This document shows, one piece after another, positions 37,348 through 47,239 of a DNA stretch of 64,000 bases. Origin of the DNA: Paraburkholderia ultramafica (GTDB lineage: Bacteria; Pseudomonadota; Gammaproteobacteria; Burkholderiales; Burkholderiaceae); assembly GCF_902859915.1 (NCBI RefSeq), contig NZ_CADIKK010000005.1:186001-250000 (forward strand), in the 5' to 3' direction. A program made the translations under genes and the position numbers. The notes below the pieces were generated by a model. That model saw nothing but the letters and a program-made list of their open reading frames with translations. It had not been told where the DNA came from and did not search any database. Positions within the stretch are counted from its first letter, which is position 1. The number at the start of each line of letters is the position of its first letter.

Positions 37348-38322
37348 ATGCGCGCGATTCGCTGTAATCAATACGGCCCCCCGGAGAGCCTGGTCGTCGA
37401 AAACCTGCCGGACCTCGAGCCGCCGCCCGGCCACGTCGTAATCGACGTCAAAGCCGCGGCCGTCAATTTCCCCGACGTGCTGATCATCGAAAACAAATAC
37501 CAGTTCAAACCACCTCTGCCCTTTACGCCCGGCTCGGAAGTCGCGGGCGTCGTGCGCGCGGTCGGCGCCGACGTGACGCAATTCAAACCCGGCTCGCGCG
37601 TGGTCGCGTTCACCGGTTCGGGCGGCTTTGCCGAACAGGCGCTGGCGCCGGCCTCGGCATGCGTGCCGCTCGCGGACGGCGTCGAGTTCGAACTGGCGGC
37701 GGCGTTCACGCTCGCGTACGGCACCTCGCATCACGCGGTGGTCGATCGCGGCGCGTTGCAAGCCGGCGAGACGATGCTGGTGTTGGGCGCGGCGGGTGGC
37801 GTCGGACTGGCGGCCGTCGAGATCGGCAAGGCACTCGGCGCGCGCGTGATCGCGGCCGCGTCGAGCGACGAGAAGCTCGTCACCTGCGTCAGGCACGGCG
37901 CGGACGCAACCATCAACTACAGCACCGAAGACCTGCGCGAGCGCATCAAGGCGCTTACCGACGGCAAAGGCCCAGACGTGATCTACGATCCCGTCGGCGG
38001 CGTTTATGCGGAACCGGCGTTTCGCAGCATCGGCTGGCGCGGGCGTTATCTGGTGGTCGGTTTCGCGAACGGTGAGATTCCGAAACTGCCGCTCAATTTG
38101 ATGCTGCTCAAAGGCGCGAGTCTGGTCGGCGTATTCTGGGGCGATTTCGCGAAGCGCGAGCCGCAGCGTAATCACGCGGCGTTTCAGCAGATGACCGGCT
38201 GGATTGGTGAAGGCAAGCTCAAGCCGTACGTGTCCGCTCGCTATTCACTCGCCGACACCGGCCGCGCTTTGCGTGATATGGCCGAGCGTCGCGTGATCGG
38301 CAAGGTGGTGATTACGCCATAG
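37348..38322 (+). CDS. NADPH:quinone oxidoreductase-like enzyme (zinc-free MDR)
   Basis: A 324-residue medium-chain dehydrogenase/reductase. The GroES-like domain begins MRAIRCNQYGPPESL; the quinone-reductase hallmark VNFPDVLIIENKYQ replaces zinc ligands; the nucleotide-binding loop is LGAAGGVGLAAVEIGKALGA. The cysteines and histidines of zinc alcohol dehydrogenases are absent. The start at 37348 has GGAG about 5 bases upstream. A strong hairpin terminator follows. The substrate may be a quinone or an enoyl-CoA-like enone; this cannot be fixed from sequence. It is divergent from surE. Confidence 0.88.
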   Translation: MRAIRCNQYGPPESLVVENLPDLEPPPGHVVIDVKAAAVNFPDVLIIENKYQFKPPLPFTPGSEVAGVVRAVGADVTQFKPGSRVVAFTGSGGFAEQALAPASACVPLADGVEFELAAAFTLAYGTSHHAVVDRGALQAGETMLVLGAAGGVGLAAVEIGKALGARVIAAASSDEKLVTCVRHGADATINYSTEDLRERIKALTDGKGPDVIYDPVGGVYAEPAFRSIGWRGRYLVVGFANGEIPKLPLNLMLLKGASLVGVFWGDFAKREPQRNHAAFQQMTGWIGEGKLKPYVSARYSLADTGRALRDMAERRVIGKVVITP

Positions 38323-38380
38323 TCGCGGCGCGCTTGATCGATGCCTGATTGAGCGCTTGATTGAGCGGGCCGCAAAAGCG

Positions 38381-38417
38381 AAAACGGCGTGCGGTTTTTC
38401 AAACCGCACGCCGTTTT
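38381..38417. terminator. Strong bidirectional terminator
   Basis: A 17-bp perfect stem (AAAACGGCGTGCGGTTT and its complement) with a TTC loop and T-tracts in both directions. It separates the quinone-reductase gene from the ABC permease gene. Confidence 0.9.
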
Positions 38418-38492
38418 TGTTGAGTCTGCGTTTGCTGAGTCTGCGCTTATCGAACCAAGCTTATTGAGCCCGCACCTGTTGAGTCTGCACTT
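38418..38492. repeat. Degenerate 15-bp tandem repeat
   Basis: Units near TTGTTGAGTCTGCGC recur about every 15 bases: two good copies, one poor copy at about 38447-38460, then TTATTGAGCCCGCAC and CTGTTGAGTCTGCAC. The array lies between a terminator and the convergent permease end. Confidence 0.6.
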
Positions 38493-38546
38493 GTCGCCCT
38501 AGTACTAACCCTGCTTGCCGCCTATCAGGCTCCGCGCCTGCAGCGC

Positions 38547-39371
38547 CTACAGCTTCTCAGTATCCCCAGTCTTCGGCTGCCACTTCATCAGCCTCCGCTC
38601 GCCAATGCCGACGATCGCATCGAGAACCAGCGCGAACGCGGTCAACACCAGAATCCCGGCGAACACGGTATTGATATCGAAGGTGCCCTCGGCTTGCAGA
38701 ATCAGATAGCCGACGCCGCGCGCCGAGCCGAGATACTCCCCCACCACCGAACCGACGAACGCCAGTCCTACCGACGTATGCAGGCTGGAAAACACCCAGC
38801 TCATCGCGCTCGGCAAATAGACGAAGCGCAGCAGTTGCTTGCGATTCGCGCCGAGCATCCGCGCGTTCGCGAGCACGACCGGGCTGACTTCCTTCACGCC
38901 CTGATAGACGTTGAAGAACACGATAAAAAACACCAGCGTGACACCCAACGCCACCTTCGACCAGATGCCGAGGCCGAACCACACGCCGAAGATCGGCGCG
39001 AGAATCACGCGCGGCATCGAGTTGGCCGCCTTGACGTACGGATCGAACAACGCGCTCGCGAGCGGCGCCAACGCGAGCCACAGGCCGACGCCGAGTCCGA
39101 GCGCCGTACCCAGCACAAATGCGAGCACGGTCTCGACCAGCGTGATCCACAGATGCAGATAGATCTCGCCGCCCGTGAACCACTCCCAGATCCGCTGCAG
39201 CACCTTCTGCGGCTCGCCGAAGAAGAACGCGGCCTTGTTCGGATCGTCGAAATAGAACGCCGGCAACAACGTCGGGCTGGTCAGCACATACCAGAGCACG
39301 AAGCACAGCACGAGCAGCAGCCATTGCCAGATCACCAGATTCGCCCGGCTCGGGCGTAACGTCTTCCACAT
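38547..39371 (-). CDS. ABC transporter permease, NitT/TauT type
   Basis: A 274-residue permease of the SsuC/TauC/NrtB family. About six hydrophobic helices are visible, and the ATPase-contact (EAA) loop is in VLANARMLGANRKQLLRFVYLPSA. It is the last gene of a three-part importer: binding protein, ATPase, permease. An insertion after the first helix (TSPTLLPAFYFDDPNKAAFFFG) is longer than usual. The ATG at 39371 is chosen; the frame is open to 39425. Substrates of this family include sulfonates, nitrate, thiamine precursors and aromatic acids, so the substrate stays open. Confidence 0.88.
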   Translation of the reverse strand: MWKTLRPSRANLVIWQWLLLVLCFVLWYVLTSPTLLPAFYFDDPNKAAFFFGEPQKVLQRIWEWFTGGEIYLHLWITLVETVLAFVLGTALGLGVGLWLALAPLASALFDPYVKAANSMPRVILAPIFGVWFGLGIWSKVALGVTLVFFIVFFNVYQGVKEVSPVVLANARMLGANRKQLLRFVYLPSAMSWVFSSLHTSVGLAFVGSVVGEYLGSARGVGYLILQAEGTFDINTVFAGILVLTAFALVLDAIVGIGERRLMKWQPKTGDTEKL

Positions 39372-39472
39372 GACTCGGTTTGCCTTGGACGATTTGATGG
39401 ACGCGTTTGCCGAACGCGAATACACGACGCAACGCGACGCGACACTACATGACGCTAGACCACGCGACGCGG

Positions 39473-40285
39473 CTAAACCGCGGTCAGTTGCTGCTGGTAA
39501 CCCTCGAGCACCTCATCGCGCAGCACACTCCAGATCTGCGCATGCAGCTCGACGAAACGTGGATGCGCGCGGATTTCAGCGACGTCGCGGGGCCGCGGCA
39601 AATCGATCGTGAATTCACCGATCGGATGCGTGCCCGGTCCCGCCGACAACACCACCACGCGGTCGGACATCGCGATCGCTTCGTCGAGATCGTGCGTGAT
39701 GAACAACACCGCCTTGCGTTTGGCGGCCCACAGGTCGAGCAATTCGTTTTCCATCAACTGACGCGTCTGGATATCGAGTGCCGAAAACGGCTCGTCCATC
39801 AAGATGATGTCGGGATCGAGAATCAGCGTCTGCGCCATCGCGACGCGCTTGCGCATGCCGCCCGATAGCTGATGCGGATAACGATCGCCGAAGCCGCCAA
39901 GGCCGACACGCTTCAACCACTCGTCGGCTTTGACGCGCGCTTCGGCGGTGGCCACGCCGTGAAACGCGAGGCCGGCCATCACGTTGTCGATCGCCGAGCG
40001 CCACGGCATCAATGCGTCGGCCTGGAACATATAGCCGGCGCGCCGGTTGATCCCATCGAGCGGCTCGTCGAACACGCTGACCGTACCCGACGACGGCAGC
40101 AGCAACCCCGCGCCGACGTTCAGCAGCGTGGATTTCCCGCAGCCGGTCGGACCGACCACCGAGACGAACTCTCCGGGCGCGATGCGCAGCGTGGTGTCCT
40201 TGACCGCCGTGTAGCGCTGCGTGCGGTTATCGCGCGCAGCAAATGTGCAGGTGATGTTTTCGAGTGCCAGGGCGGCAACGGTCAT
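39473..40285 (-). CDS. ABC transporter ATPase, NitT/TauT type
   Basis: A 270-residue ATPase. Walker A is GPTGCGKS, the Q-loop is YMFQADALMPWRSAIDN, the signature is LSGGM and Walker B is IILMDEP, followed by the H-loop in FITHDLDEA. The YMFQ..ALMPW form is typical of the SsuB/TauB/NrtD group. The start at 40285 opens MTVAALALENITC; the frame is open to 40399. It lies between the binding-protein and permease genes with gaps of about 100-120 bases. Confidence 0.9.
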   Translation of the reverse strand: MTVAALALENITCTFAARDNRTQRYTAVKDTTLRIAPGEFVSVVGPTGCGKSTLLNVGAGLLLPSSGTVSVFDEPLDGINRRAGYMFQADALMPWRSAIDNVMAGLAFHGVATAEARVKADEWLKRVGLGGFGDRYPHQLSGGMRKRVAMAQTLILDPDIILMDEPFSALDIQTRQLMENELLDLWAAKRKAVLFITHDLDEAIAMSDRVVVLSAGPGTHPIGEFTIDLPRPRDVAEIRAHPRFVELHAQIWSVLRDEVLEGYQQQLTAV

Positions 40286-40408
40286 CGTTCGGCTCGCTTC
40301 TTCGAAGATCGGTTTCGGTGTGTGATGTTGCTGTCGTGGCGTTGTCGCGACCGTGGGCGAGGTGATCACAGCGCGCGCCGCGTCTGCCCCGCCCTTCACG
40401 CCAGCGCT

Positions 40409-41446
40409 TTACACCTTGACGGTGGTCAGCGCTTTCTTGACGAAGTCATTGGTCCACGCCTTCGACGGATCGATCGGTTTGCCCTGCACGGCCGGATCGA
40501 ACGCCTGCAACGTCTTCAGCGACGTCGCGGGGCCATCCGCGGGCATCAGGCCGTCGGGCGACAGCGCTTCTCTCACATGCTGCCACGCGTCCAGATACAC
40601 CGCGCGGTCGCCAAGCAGATAGCCTTCCGGCACCGTGTTGATCAGCTCACTGCCGCTCGCCGCCTGCAGCCACTTGAGCGAGCGCACCATCGCATTGGTC
40701 AGCGCCTGCGTGGTGTTCGGGTTCTTCGTGATGAAGCTTTGCGATGCGTACAGGCACCCTGCCGGCATATCGCCGCCGAACACGCTGCGCGTATCGGCGA
40801 GCGTGCGCGTATCCGTCACGACGCGGATCTCGCCCGCACGTTCGAGCCTGGTCATGACCGGGTCGAGATTGGCGATCGCGTCGATCTGCCCCGACTGCAA
40901 CGCGGCGATCGCGCCGGCGCCCGCTCCGACGCCGATGAACGCGACGTCTTTCGCGGTCAGTCCGGCCTTCGCCAGCACGAAGCTCGCCATGATCGAGGTC
41001 GACGAACCCGGCGCGGTCACGCCGATCTTCTTGCCCTTCAGATCGGCGATCGATTTGTAGTTCGGCATGGTCTTCTTCGACACCGCCAGCACGATCTGCG
41101 GCGCGCGTCCTTGCAGCACGAATTCGCGGAACATCTGCTTCTGCGCCTGCAACAGCAACGTGTGCTCGAACGCACCGGAGACCACATCCGCGCTACCGCC
41201 GACTGCCGCCTTCAACGCTTGCGAACCACCGGCGAAATCGGAAATTTCGACGTCGAGCCCTTCGTCCTTGAAGTAATTGCGACGCTCGGCAATCGTGAGC
41301 GGCAGGTAGTAGAACAGGTTCTTGCCGCCGACCGCGATCGCCACTTTGGTGGTTTCAGGTTTGCCCTGCGCGAAAGCAAGCGGCGTGGCTGCCAGCGTGG
41401 CGCCAGCGAGCGCGGCGCTACCGGCGAGGAAGGTTCTGCGTTGCAT
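40409..41446 (-). CDS. ABC transporter substrate-binding protein, NitT/TauT type
   Basis: A 345-residue periplasmic protein. The signal peptide starts MQRRTFLAGSAALAG with a twin-arginine-like pair and ends at about residue 26 (AFAQ). The mature protein has the NMT1/SsuA fold marks GGKNLFYYLPLTIAE, FAGGSQALKAAVGGSADV and LKGKKIGVTAPGSSTSIM. It is the first gene of the importer. The start at 41446 is preceded by GGAG at 11 bases. The CoA-transferase gene upstream on the same strand may hint at an organic acid substrate; this is weak inference. Confidence 0.88.
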   Translation of the reverse strand: MQRRTFLAGSAALAGATLAATPLAFAQGKPETTKVAIAVGGKNLFYYLPLTIAERRNYFKDEGLDVEISDFAGGSQALKAAVGGSADVVSGAFEHTLLLQAQKQMFREFVLQGRAPQIVLAVSKKTMPNYKSIADLKGKKIGVTAPGSSTSIMASFVLAKAGLTAKDVAFIGVGAGAGAIAALQSGQIDAIANLDPVMTRLERAGEIRVVTDTRTLADTRSVFGGDMPAGCLYASQSFITKNPNTTQALTNAMVRSLKWLQAASGSELINTVPEGYLLGDRAVYLDAWQHVREALSPDGLMPADGPATSLKTLQAFDPAVQGKPIDPSKAWTNDFVKKALTTVKV

Positions 41447-41631
41447 GGTCTGTCGTCTCCAAACTTTTGTTGTGCGGCCCTTTTTGCAGCTGTTTTGTCG
41501 CTGTTCTTTTTTAGCCGCGGCGCTCGTGGGCGCCGCGCCTGAACCCATGTTCGCGTGACGGCTTGCGCCACGTCGTGTGCGCAAGCGTTGTGTGCAGCAC
41601 GCACGATGGGCGTGCCCGCACGGCGCTGCGC

Positions 41632-42864
41632 TCAGACTATCTGTTGCGCGTGCAACCTTGCGATGTCGTCAGCATCATAACCTAGCGATTGCAGGACTTC
41701 ATCGGTATGTTCACCCAGTTCGGGACCGAGCCAGCGCGTCTCGCCGGGGGTCGCCGAGAGCTTCGGCGTGACCGACGGCAGCGTGATTTCCTGGCCGTCC
41801 TGCCACTTGAAGCGCTGGATCATCTGACGCGCGATGAACTGCGGATCGGTGAACATGTCCGCCACGCTGTAGATGCGGCCAACCGGCACGTCGGCCGCAT
41901 TCAGCACGGCGAGGGCTTCGTCGATGGTGCGCGTGGCGAGCCATGCGGCGATCGCGCCGTCGATCTCCTGAGTGCGCGGCACGCGCCCGTCGTTATGCGC
42001 GAGCGCCGGATCGTTCGCGAGATCGTCGCGTTCGATCGCCACCATCAGGCGCTTGAAGATCGGATCGCTATTGCCGCCGATCACGATGCTGCCGTCGCGG
42101 CACGGATACGTGTTCGACGGCACGATACCCGGCAGCGACGCGCCGGTGCGCTCGCGCACCATGCCGTACACGCCGTATTCGGGCACCACGCTTTCCATCA
42201 TGTTGAAGACGGCCTCGTACAGCGCGACGTCGACGACCTGCCCCTTGCCGCCGTTCACCTGCTTGTGATGCAACGCCATCAACGCGCCGATCACGCCGTG
42301 CAACGCGGCGATCGAATCGCCGATCGAAATGCCGATGCGCGGCGGCGGCAAATCCGGATAGCCGGTGATATGGCGCAAGCCGCCCATCGATTCGGCGATC
42401 GCGCCGAATCCGGGCCGGTCGCGATAGGGTCCGGTCTGGCCATAGCCGGATAAGCGCACCATCACGAGGCCGGGGTTTTCCGCGCACAGCACGTCGTAAC
42501 CGAGTCCAAGTTTCTCCAGCAAACCCGGCCGGAAATTTTCCACGACGATGTCCGCTTCTTTCGCGAGACGCCGCACGATCTCCTTGCCCTCTTCGGCCTT
42601 CAGATTGATCGTGACGGACTTCTTGTTGCGCGCCTGCACGGCCCACCATAGCGACGTGCCGCCGACTTCCGGATAAAGCTTGCGCCATTTGCGCAGCGGA
42701 TCGCCGCCTTTGGGGTCTTCGATCTTGATGACGTCGGCGCCGAACTCGCCGAGAAAGCGCGCGGCGAACGGGCCGGCGATCAGCGTGCCGAGTTCCAGCA
42801 CCTTGACGCCGGCGAGCGGGCCTTGGGGCGCGGCGCTCGCGCCTGATTCAGGGGTGGCGCTCAT
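41632..42864 (-). CDS. Family III CoA-transferase (CaiB/BaiF)
   Basis: A 410-residue CoA-transferase. Family marks are LAGVKVLELGTLIAGPFAARFLG (in two parts), GADVIKIEDPKGGDPLRKW, VENFRPGLLEKLGLGYD, the catalytic Asp in GISIGDSIAALHG, and VDVALYEAVFNMMES. These enzymes move CoA between carboxylic acids by a ping-pong-like route. The ATG at 42864 has AGGAG 5 bases upstream. No acyl-CoA dehydrogenase or lyase partner lies next to it, so the acid is unknown. It is upstream of the ABC importer, 185 bases away. Confidence 0.9.
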   Translation of the reverse strand: MSATPESGASAAPQGPLAGVKVLELGTLIAGPFAARFLGEFGADVIKIEDPKGGDPLRKWRKLYPEVGGTSLWWAVQARNKKSVTINLKAEEGKEIVRRLAKEADIVVENFRPGLLEKLGLGYDVLCAENPGLVMVRLSGYGQTGPYRDRPGFGAIAESMGGLRHITGYPDLPPPRIGISIGDSIAALHGVIGALMALHHKQVNGGKGQVVDVALYEAVFNMMESVVPEYGVYGMVRERTGASLPGIVPSNTYPCRDGSIVIGGNSDPIFKRLMVAIERDDLANDPALAHNDGRVPRTQEIDGAIAAWLATRTIDEALAVLNAADVPVGRIYSVADMFTDPQFIARQMIQRFKWQDGQEITLPSVTPKLSATPGETRWLGPELGEHTDEVLQSLGYDADDIARLHAQQIV

Positions 42865-43000
42865 GTGTCTCCTTTCTTCTGATCCTGACGGGGGCTGTCG
42901 TGACGTTTGCGGTCTCAATGGGCGCGGCGGTGAAGTGAGCCAGCCGCCGGAGCCTCGCCGAAGCTGGCATGACGCAGCGTGGCGTTGCCGGCGCCGCGTG

Positions 43001-43597
43001 TTACATCGACCGGCGGTCGAGCATCGCGCGGGCGATCGTGCCGGCGTCGACATACTCGAGTTCGCCGCCCACCGGCACACCGCGTGCGAGACGCGTGACG
43101 GTGAGGCCGCGCGCCTTGAGCGTCTGCCCGAGATAATGCGCGGTGGCCTCGCCTTCATTGGTGAAATTGGTCGCGAGCACGACTTCCTTGACGATCCCAT
43201 CCGACGCGCGCCTGACCAGCCGGTCGAAATGGATCTCCTTCGGGCCAATGCCGTCGAGCGGACTCAGCCGCCCCATCAGCACGAAATAAAGACCGCGATA
43301 GGTCATGGTCTGCTCGAGCATGATCTGGTCGGCGGGCGTTTCGACAACACACAGCAGCGTCGGATCGCGCTCGTCATCGAGGCAAACCTCGCAGACTTGC
43401 GCTTCGGTAAAGGTGTTGCACTTCTCGCAGTGCTGCAGATGCTCGGTCGCGAACAGCAACGAGCGGCCGAGTTTCTCGGCGCCGTCGCGGTCGTGCTGCA
43501 TCAGGTGATACGCCATGCGTTGCGCGGACTTCGGCCCGACTCCGGGCAGCGCGCGCAGCGCTTCGACGAGCGCCGACAAGGCGGAAGGTTGTTTCAT
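43001..43597 (-). CDS. recR: Recombination mediator RecR
   Basis: A 198-residue protein that with RecF and RecO loads RecA at gaps. The N-terminal helix-hairpin-helix ([20 protein letters not shown]) and the four-cysteine zinc site ([16 protein letters not shown]) are intact, followed by the Toprim domain ([33 protein letters not shown]). The dnaX-ybaB-recR order is widely conserved. Here 277 bases separate recR from ybaB, longer than usual, and this gap holds no gene I can support. Confidence 0.96.
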   Translation of the reverse strand: MKQPSALSALVEALRALPGVGPKSAQRMAYHLMQHDRDGAEKLGRSLLFATEHLQHCEKCNTFTEAQVCEVCLDDERDPTLLCVVETPADQIMLEQTMTYRGLYFVLMGRLSPLDGIGPKEIHFDRLVRRASDGIVKEVVLATNFTNEGEATAHYLGQTLKARGLTVTRLARGVPVGGELEYVDAGTIARAMLDRRSM

Positions 43598-43874
43598 GCG
43601 GATCGGCGTCGAAGTGGATAGTGCCCGTGTATGCGGGTGGCGATGCGGTGGGTTCGGTCAAGCGTGTGTCAGCGCGGCTGTGGCGCAGATGCTCGCGTCA
43701 GGCGGACAGCTTGAGCGAACGGGCGCGGACCGATGCGAACTGCTGCGAATGAAATGCACGTGCAAATGGCGCGATGCGTTCACTTCGCGCACCCCACTCG
43801 AGCGTCCGCCTCGCGCGCTCCGTTCACGCCGCGGCGACAGCAGCCGCGGCGCTCGCCCGCCTGGGCGGCGTCGT

Positions 43875-44201
43875 TCAGAACGGCAGCTTGAAGCCCGGCG
43901 GCAGCGGCAGGCCCGAGGTCATCCCGCCCATCTTTTCCTGGGCGGTGGCTTCGGCCTTGCGCACGGCGTCGTTGAATGCAGCGGCGACGAGGTCTTCCAG
44001 CATGTCCTTGTCGTCGGCGAGCAGGCTCGGGTCGATCGATACGCGGCGCACGTCGTTCTTGCAGGTCATCGTCACCTTCACGAGACCGGCGCCCGACTGC
44101 CCCTCGACTTCGATCAGCGCGAGTTGCTCCTGCATCTTCTTCATGTTTTCCTGCATCTGCTGGGCTTGCTTCATCAGCCCGGCGAGTTGGCCTTTCATCA
44201 T
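43875..44201 (-). CDS. ybaB: Nucleoid-associated protein YbaB/EbfC
   Basis: A 108-residue DNA-binding protein that forms a dimer with helical arms. Marks are [19 protein letters not shown], the strand [17 protein letters not shown] and [17 protein letters not shown]. The ATG at 44201 is 7 bases from GGAG, and so is preferred to the ATG at 44207, which is one base from it. It lies between dnaX and recR in the usual order. Confidence 0.95.
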   Translation of the reverse strand: MMKGQLAGLMKQAQQMQENMKKMQEQLALIEVEGQSGAGLVKVTMTCKNDVRRVSIDPSLLADDKDMLEDLVAAAFNDAVRKAEATAQEKMGGMTSGLPLPPGFKLPF

Positions 44202-44269
44202 GGACATGCTCCTTCTTGATAGCGTGAAATCTGGAAATCGGGCGCGTTACGGCGGAACAGCGCGGCGAA

Positions 44270-47008
44270 TCAGTGGACCGACGACGCGCCGTTCGCGGCG
44301 GCGTCCGGGGTAATCGGGCGGATCGAGCCGGGCACGATGCTCGCGCCGAACTCGCGGATCAGCGACTGCACGAACGGATCGGCGCCGATCTCGCGCTCCG
44401 CTTCCTGCTGACGCTGCGCGCGCATCGCGGCGTCGTGCGCGGCGGCGGTGCGGCGTGCCGGACCGATTTCGACCAGCACGTCGACATTCTGGCCGAGCTT
44501 CTCGGCAAGCGCGGCCTTCAGTTTAGCGACCTGCGACGCCTCCGCGTACTGCGGAACCGGCACATTCAGTTTGAGCGTGTTGCCTTCGAGCGCCATCAGC
44601 TCGCTGTTGAACGCGAGCTGATACGAGATGCCCTTGAGCGGCAGATCGACAGCAAGCGCCGGCCAGTCGCCTTTGAAACCGAGCGGATCGAGCGGCACGG
44701 CGGGCGGCAGCGGCCGTGAATCGACCACCGGCGCCGGCGTGGCAGCGGCCGTGGCGTTCACGCGGACGTCGTCCGGACCGCGGTCGAACACGGGCATGTA
44801 GTTGTCGTCCGGCGGGCCGAAATAGCCGTCGTCCGATGCCGAGATCGGCATGTAGTCGTCGGGCGGCATGTCGTCCCATGGCGGCACCGACGAGCCGTTC
44901 TGCTCCGCGCCGTTGCGCTCGGCCGGCGCCGACGGCGCACGAGCGACCGGTGCGGCGTCTTGCTGCTGCGCGCGGCGCGGCGCACCCGGCGTCGGCACGG
45001 GGACGACCACGCGCGGCGCGGCGGGTTTCGGCGTGACCGGCGCGGCGGGTTTCGCGGCCGCTGCCGCGGTGGCGCGGCCACGATCGGACGACACTTTCAG
45101 GCCGGCGCTGCGCAAAACGTCGAGCGCGGCGCTCGCGCCGCCTGCGCGACGCGGCGCGGATTCGGCGGCGGGCGGAGGTTCTCGTGACGCGGCGTCTGTG
45201 GCAACTTGCTCCGTGCGCGCAAGCGCGGCGGTTGCCGGCGCGGTGAGCGCCGGGGCCGGCGCCGGGTCATTGAGACTGGGTGCAGCGAGGACTTCGTTGG
45301 CGACGGGATCGTCAGGGGCGGCGTTAGCAGGGACTTCATTTGCCGCTGCGTCGTCGAGACCGGTTTTTGCAGATACTTCGTTCGAAGCCGGATCGGCGGG
45401 CGCGTCGTCCCACGGAGCCAACGCAGGTGCGGCGCTCGCCTTGGCAGCTGCGGGCGTCGCATCGACCGTCGCTGGCGCAGGCGCCGCGTCAGCGTCGATA
45501 GGCGCAAGCGCTGGCGCCGACTTCACTTCATCGATGACCGGCGCCGACTCAGCAACGATTGCGGCTTGCGCACTGGGCGATCGCTGTGCTGGCGCGTCTT
45601 GCGCGGAATCCGCTAATGCCGGCCGCGCGCCAGTTGCATCGGTGCTTTGCACCGCAGATGACATCGCTGATTCGGCTGCCCCACCAGACGCAGCGCCTTT
45701 GTCCACCATCGCATTACCAGCCGGCGATTCAAGGACCGGCGCGGCAGCACTCATCGCTGCGCGCGAGTTCGCCAGCGCCCCCGTTGGCAGCGCACCAGCC
45801 GTCACGGGCGAACCCGACAAGGCTCGCAACGCTGCGACCGTCGGCGCGCCAGTGCGTTTCGCACCGCCCGCACCCGCCTGGCCAGGCGCGCGCGCCCCAC
45901 CCGCCGCGCCATCACCGCCGGTCGGCGCGGGTTCGAACGCCAGCATCCGCAGCAACGTCATCGTGAAGCCCGCGTATTCGTCCGGCGCGAGCCCGAGTTC
46001 GCTTCGACCAATCGTCGCAATCTGATAGAACAACTGCACCTGCTCGGCGCTCAATGCTTCGGCAAAACGGCGCAGATCACCGGCCTCCGGCCACTCGTCC
46101 AGCACCGACGAAGGCGCGAATTGCGCCCACGCAATCCGATGCAGCAAACTCGCCAGATCCTGCAAGGCCGTCGAAAACGACAAGCTGCGCAATGCCATCT
46201 CGTCGGCGACCGCCAGCACCGCGGCGCCGTCGCCGTCCGCAAGCGCGTCGAGCAGACGGATCAGATAGCTCTGATCGAGCGCGCCGAGCATGCCGCGCAC
46301 CGCCTCTTCATTCACCTGATTGGCCGAATAGGCAATCGCCTGATCGGTCAGCGACAGCGCATCACGCATCGAGCCGTCGGCTGAGCGCGCCAGCAGGCGC
46401 AGCGCCTGGGCGTCGTATGGCACCTTCTCTTCGCCGAGGATGTGCTCGAGATGCGACACGATATGACCGGCGGGCATCTGCTTCAGATTGAACTGCAGAC
46501 AGCGCGACAGCACCGTGACCGGAATCTTCTGCGGATCGGTGGTGGCGAGAATGAACTTGACGTGCGACGGCGGTTCTTCCAGCGTCTTCAGCATTGCGTT
46601 GAAGGCGTGGTTGGTCAGCATGTGCACTTCGTCGATCATGTAGACCTTGAAGCGCGCGTCGACCGGCGCGTACACCGCGCGCTCGAGCAGCGCGGCCATT
46701 TCGTCGACGCCGCGATTGCTCGCCGCGTCCATCTCCACATAATCGACAAAGCGCCCTTCGTCGATCTCACGGCACGCACGGCACACGCCGCACGGCGTGG
46801 AGGTCACGCCGGTTTCGCAATTCAGCGCCTTGGCGAAGATGCGCGACAGCGTGGTTTTGCCGACGCCGCGTGTGCCGGTAAACAGATAGGCATGGTGCAG
46901 ACGGCCGCCGTCGAGCGCGTGCGTGAGCGCGCGCACCACGTGCTCCTGTCCGACGAGCGAAGCAAAATCCTTCGGCCGCCATTTGCGTGCGAGAACTTGA
47001 TAGGTCAT
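44270..47008 (-). CDS. dnaX: DNA polymerase III subunits gamma/tau
   Basis: A 912-residue clamp loader subunit. Walker A GTRGVGKT is at residues 45-52, the zinc cysteines are 64, 73, 76 and 79, and the arginine finger SRC is in TVLSRCLQF. AAA+ domains I-III cover about 1-370. Residues about 370-720 are a very long Ala/Pro low-complexity linker, which accounts for much of the extra length over the 643-residue E. coli tau. The C-terminal part (about 770-912) is the tau domain for polymerase and helicase contact. I see no A-AAA-AAG slippery site in the linker, so a shorter gamma form by frameshift is not evident. Confidence 0.95.
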   Translation of the reverse strand: MTYQVLARKWRPKDFASLVGQEHVVRALTHALDGGRLHHAYLFTGTRGVGKTTLSRIFAKALNCETGVTSTPCGVCRACREIDEGRFVDYVEMDAASNRGVDEMAALLERAVYAPVDARFKVYMIDEVHMLTNHAFNAMLKTLEEPPSHVKFILATTDPQKIPVTVLSRCLQFNLKQMPAGHIVSHLEHILGEEKVPYDAQALRLLARSADGSMRDALSLTDQAIAYSANQVNEEAVRGMLGALDQSYLIRLLDALADGDGAAVLAVADEMALRSLSFSTALQDLASLLHRIAWAQFAPSSVLDEWPEAGDLRRFAEALSAEQVQLFYQIATIGRSELGLAPDEYAGFTMTLLRMLAFEPAPTGGDGAAGGARAPGQAGAGGAKRTGAPTVAALRALSGSPVTAGALPTGALANSRAAMSAAAPVLESPAGNAMVDKGAASGGAAESAMSSAVQSTDATGARPALADSAQDAPAQRSPSAQAAIVAESAPVIDEVKSAPALAPIDADAAPAPATVDATPAAAKASAAPALAPWDDAPADPASNEVSAKTGLDDAAANEVPANAAPDDPVANEVLAAPSLNDPAPAPALTAPATAALARTEQVATDAASREPPPAAESAPRRAGGASAALDVLRSAGLKVSSDRGRATAAAAAKPAAPVTPKPAAPRVVVPVPTPGAPRRAQQQDAAPVARAPSAPAERNGAEQNGSSVPPWDDMPPDDYMPISASDDGYFGPPDDNYMPVFDRGPDDVRVNATAAATPAPVVDSRPLPPAVPLDPLGFKGDWPALAVDLPLKGISYQLAFNSELMALEGNTLKLNVPVPQYAEASQVAKLKAALAEKLGQNVDVLVEIGPARRTAAAHDAAMRAQRQQEAEREIGADPFVQSLIREFGASIVPGSIRPITPDAAANGASSVH

Positions 47009-47239
47009 CCGGAAATTGTATCAGTAACAATGCCGCTCAAAACCGAATCGAGACGGCACATGAACGCGTGTCGCCGCTTCATTGAAACAGGCTAACGGAC
47101 CGATAGAAAAAAATAGATCAAACGCGCGAAAGACGACCGCGACATGACGGCATGCACCTGGGACGGCGACACTAAGGGTAAAACACGAGTTCGGAGATAT
47201 TGCGGAGAAGCCCGCGGACGCAAACAGAAAAAGGAAGGT

